A stretch of DNA of 5,601 nt, taken from positions 1-5,601 of the forward strand of contig JAEDOI010000048.1 in NCBI GenBank assembly GCA_016302065.1. The letters run 5' to 3'. The position numbers and the translations under genes are program-made. Positions 5,229 to 5,601 of the stretch are shown in pieces. The notes beneath the pieces are model-generated. The model was not told the DNA's origin, searched no databases, and saw only the letters and a list, made by a program, of their open reading frames with translations. The first letter of the stretch is position 1, and each line of letters opens with the position of its first letter. Source of the stretch: Bacilli bacterium. GTDB taxonomy: Bacteria > Bacillota_I > Bacilli_A > RFN20 > CAG-826.

Positions 5229-5337
5229 TAATATAAATCTGTTTATAATTTTATTTATATTTAATTACATTATTGATTTTATATAAAACATACAAATATA
5301 TATGATATTTTATAAAGTATAATAGGGGATGTAAATT
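5229..5337. promoter_or_regulatory. divergent promoter region, mntP and Asp-rich protein
   Basis: The 109 bases hold a minus-strand TATA-like ATATAAAT at 5254-5261, giving an mntP start at about the ATG itself, and a plus-strand TTTATATAAA at 5279-5288, giving a start near 5308-5313 for the Asp-rich gene. AGGGGAT at 5324-5330, seven bases before the ATG at 5338, is that gene's ribosome binding site. No clear operator palindrome for a metal regulator was seen. Confidence 0.5.
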
Positions 5338-5601
5338 ATGAATATAAAAAGAATTCTATTTATATTTGTTATTTTTACACTTCTTATGACTTGTATTGGT
5401 GCTAGTTGCGCATCTGATGAGTTTAACTCAATACAATCTGATGATTCTGAAATTATTGATGTAGATTATGATTTAGATGATTCTGAGGATTGTGAAGATG
5501 AGTCTGATTTGGAAGACGATTCTGATTATGATGATTATGATGATGTGTCTGATTTGGAAGACGATTCTGATTATGATGATTATGATGATGTGTCTGATTT
5601 G
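5338..5601 (+). CDS. secreted Asp-rich repeat protein, 3' end outside window
   Basis: Eighty-eight codons are open to the window edge. The start is fixed by the ribosome binding site AGGGGAT seven bases upstream. Residues 1-25 (MNIKRILFIFVIFTLLMTCI then GASCA) form a Sec signal peptide: two basic residues, a hydrophobic core, and likely cleavage after ASCA; C24 could alternatively be a lipid-attachment cysteine, though the lipobox is poor. The mature part is extremely acidic (SDEFNSIQSDDSEIIDVDYD), then a 15-residue repeat, [V/E]SDLEDDSDYDDYDD, begins at residue 55. Such Asp-Ser-Tyr repeats suggest an extracellular, cation-binding stalk or the start of an adhesin-like surface protein of the kind common in gut methanogens. 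The C-terminal part, where a functional domain or wall anchor would be, is not seen. Position opposite mntP raises a possible metal link, unproven. Confidence 0.85.
   Translation, partial: MNIKRILFIFVIFTLLMTCIGASCASDEFNSIQSDDSEIIDVDYDLDDSEDCEDESDLEDDSDYDDYDDVSDLEDDSDYDDYDDVSDL
5500..5601 (+). repeat. 45-bp tandem coding repeat in the Asp-rich gene
   Basis: Copy 1 (5500-5544) and copy 2 (5545-5589) differ at one base only (GAG versus GTG in the first codon); copy 3 starts at 5590 and is cut by the window edge. Identity at third codon positions shows recent duplication or ongoing homogenisation, so copy number is likely to vary between strains. Confidence 0.95.

Noticed and set aside
5229..5337. 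Manganese riboswitch (yybP-ykoY) for mntP
   Set aside because: The region is too short and AT-rich, shows none of the conserved riboswitch loops, and mntP appears leaderless.

Overview
The window is very AT-rich with archaeal features: TATA-box promoters, T-run terminators, short or absent mRNA leaders, and a pseudomurein-methanogen style of Asn/Lys/Ile-rich proteins and secreted Asp-rich proteins. I infer a methanogen of the Methanobacteriales, most like Methanobrevibacter or Methanosphaera; this rests on composition and protein style, not on a search.

Layout, left to right. (1) Positions 1-81, minus strand: the 5' end of a gene that leaves the window and whose likely reading frame is broken by one base. 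(2) Positions 82-288: a spacer with a TATA-like box and four copies of a TGAGGA/TCCTCA motif. (3) Positions 289-1559, minus strand: a two-gene operon, cas2 then cas1, overlapping by one base. This is a CRISPR adaptation (spacer-acquisition) module with all catalytic residues visible, but no array, cas4 or interference gene in the window. (4) Positions 1560-1854: a divergent control region with two TATA boxes and a perfect 10-9-10 inverted repeat. (5) Positions 1855-2937, plus strand: an intact tyrosine recombinase, whose start overlaps a four-codon mini-ORF that has the better-placed Shine-Dalgarno sequence. (6) Positions 3023-4006, plus strand: an exported, twice membrane-anchored protein rich in N-glycosylation sequons, with a WGCCS motif just outside the first membrane segment; family not recognised. 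(7) Positions 4007-4673: a 667-base gap between convergent genes, extremely AT-rich, with several stem-loops and short repeats but no convincing gene. (8) Positions 4674-5228, minus strand: mntP, a manganese efflux pump. (9) Positions 5338-5601, plus strand: the start of a secreted Asp-rich protein built on an almost perfect 45-base tandem repeat, running off the window.

How they relate. Cas1 and Cas2 would act together as an integrase of new spacers. The divergently transcribed tyrosine recombinase shares their control region, so the two DNA-integration systems may be co-regulated or may have arrived together on a mobile element; this is inference. mntP and the Asp-rich protein share a divergent promoter region of 109 bases, and a link through metal ions is possible but unproven. 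The parts most worth following up are the 29-base inverted repeat, the mini-ORF at the recombinase start, the reversed cas2-cas1 gene order, and the structured element at 4122-4170.
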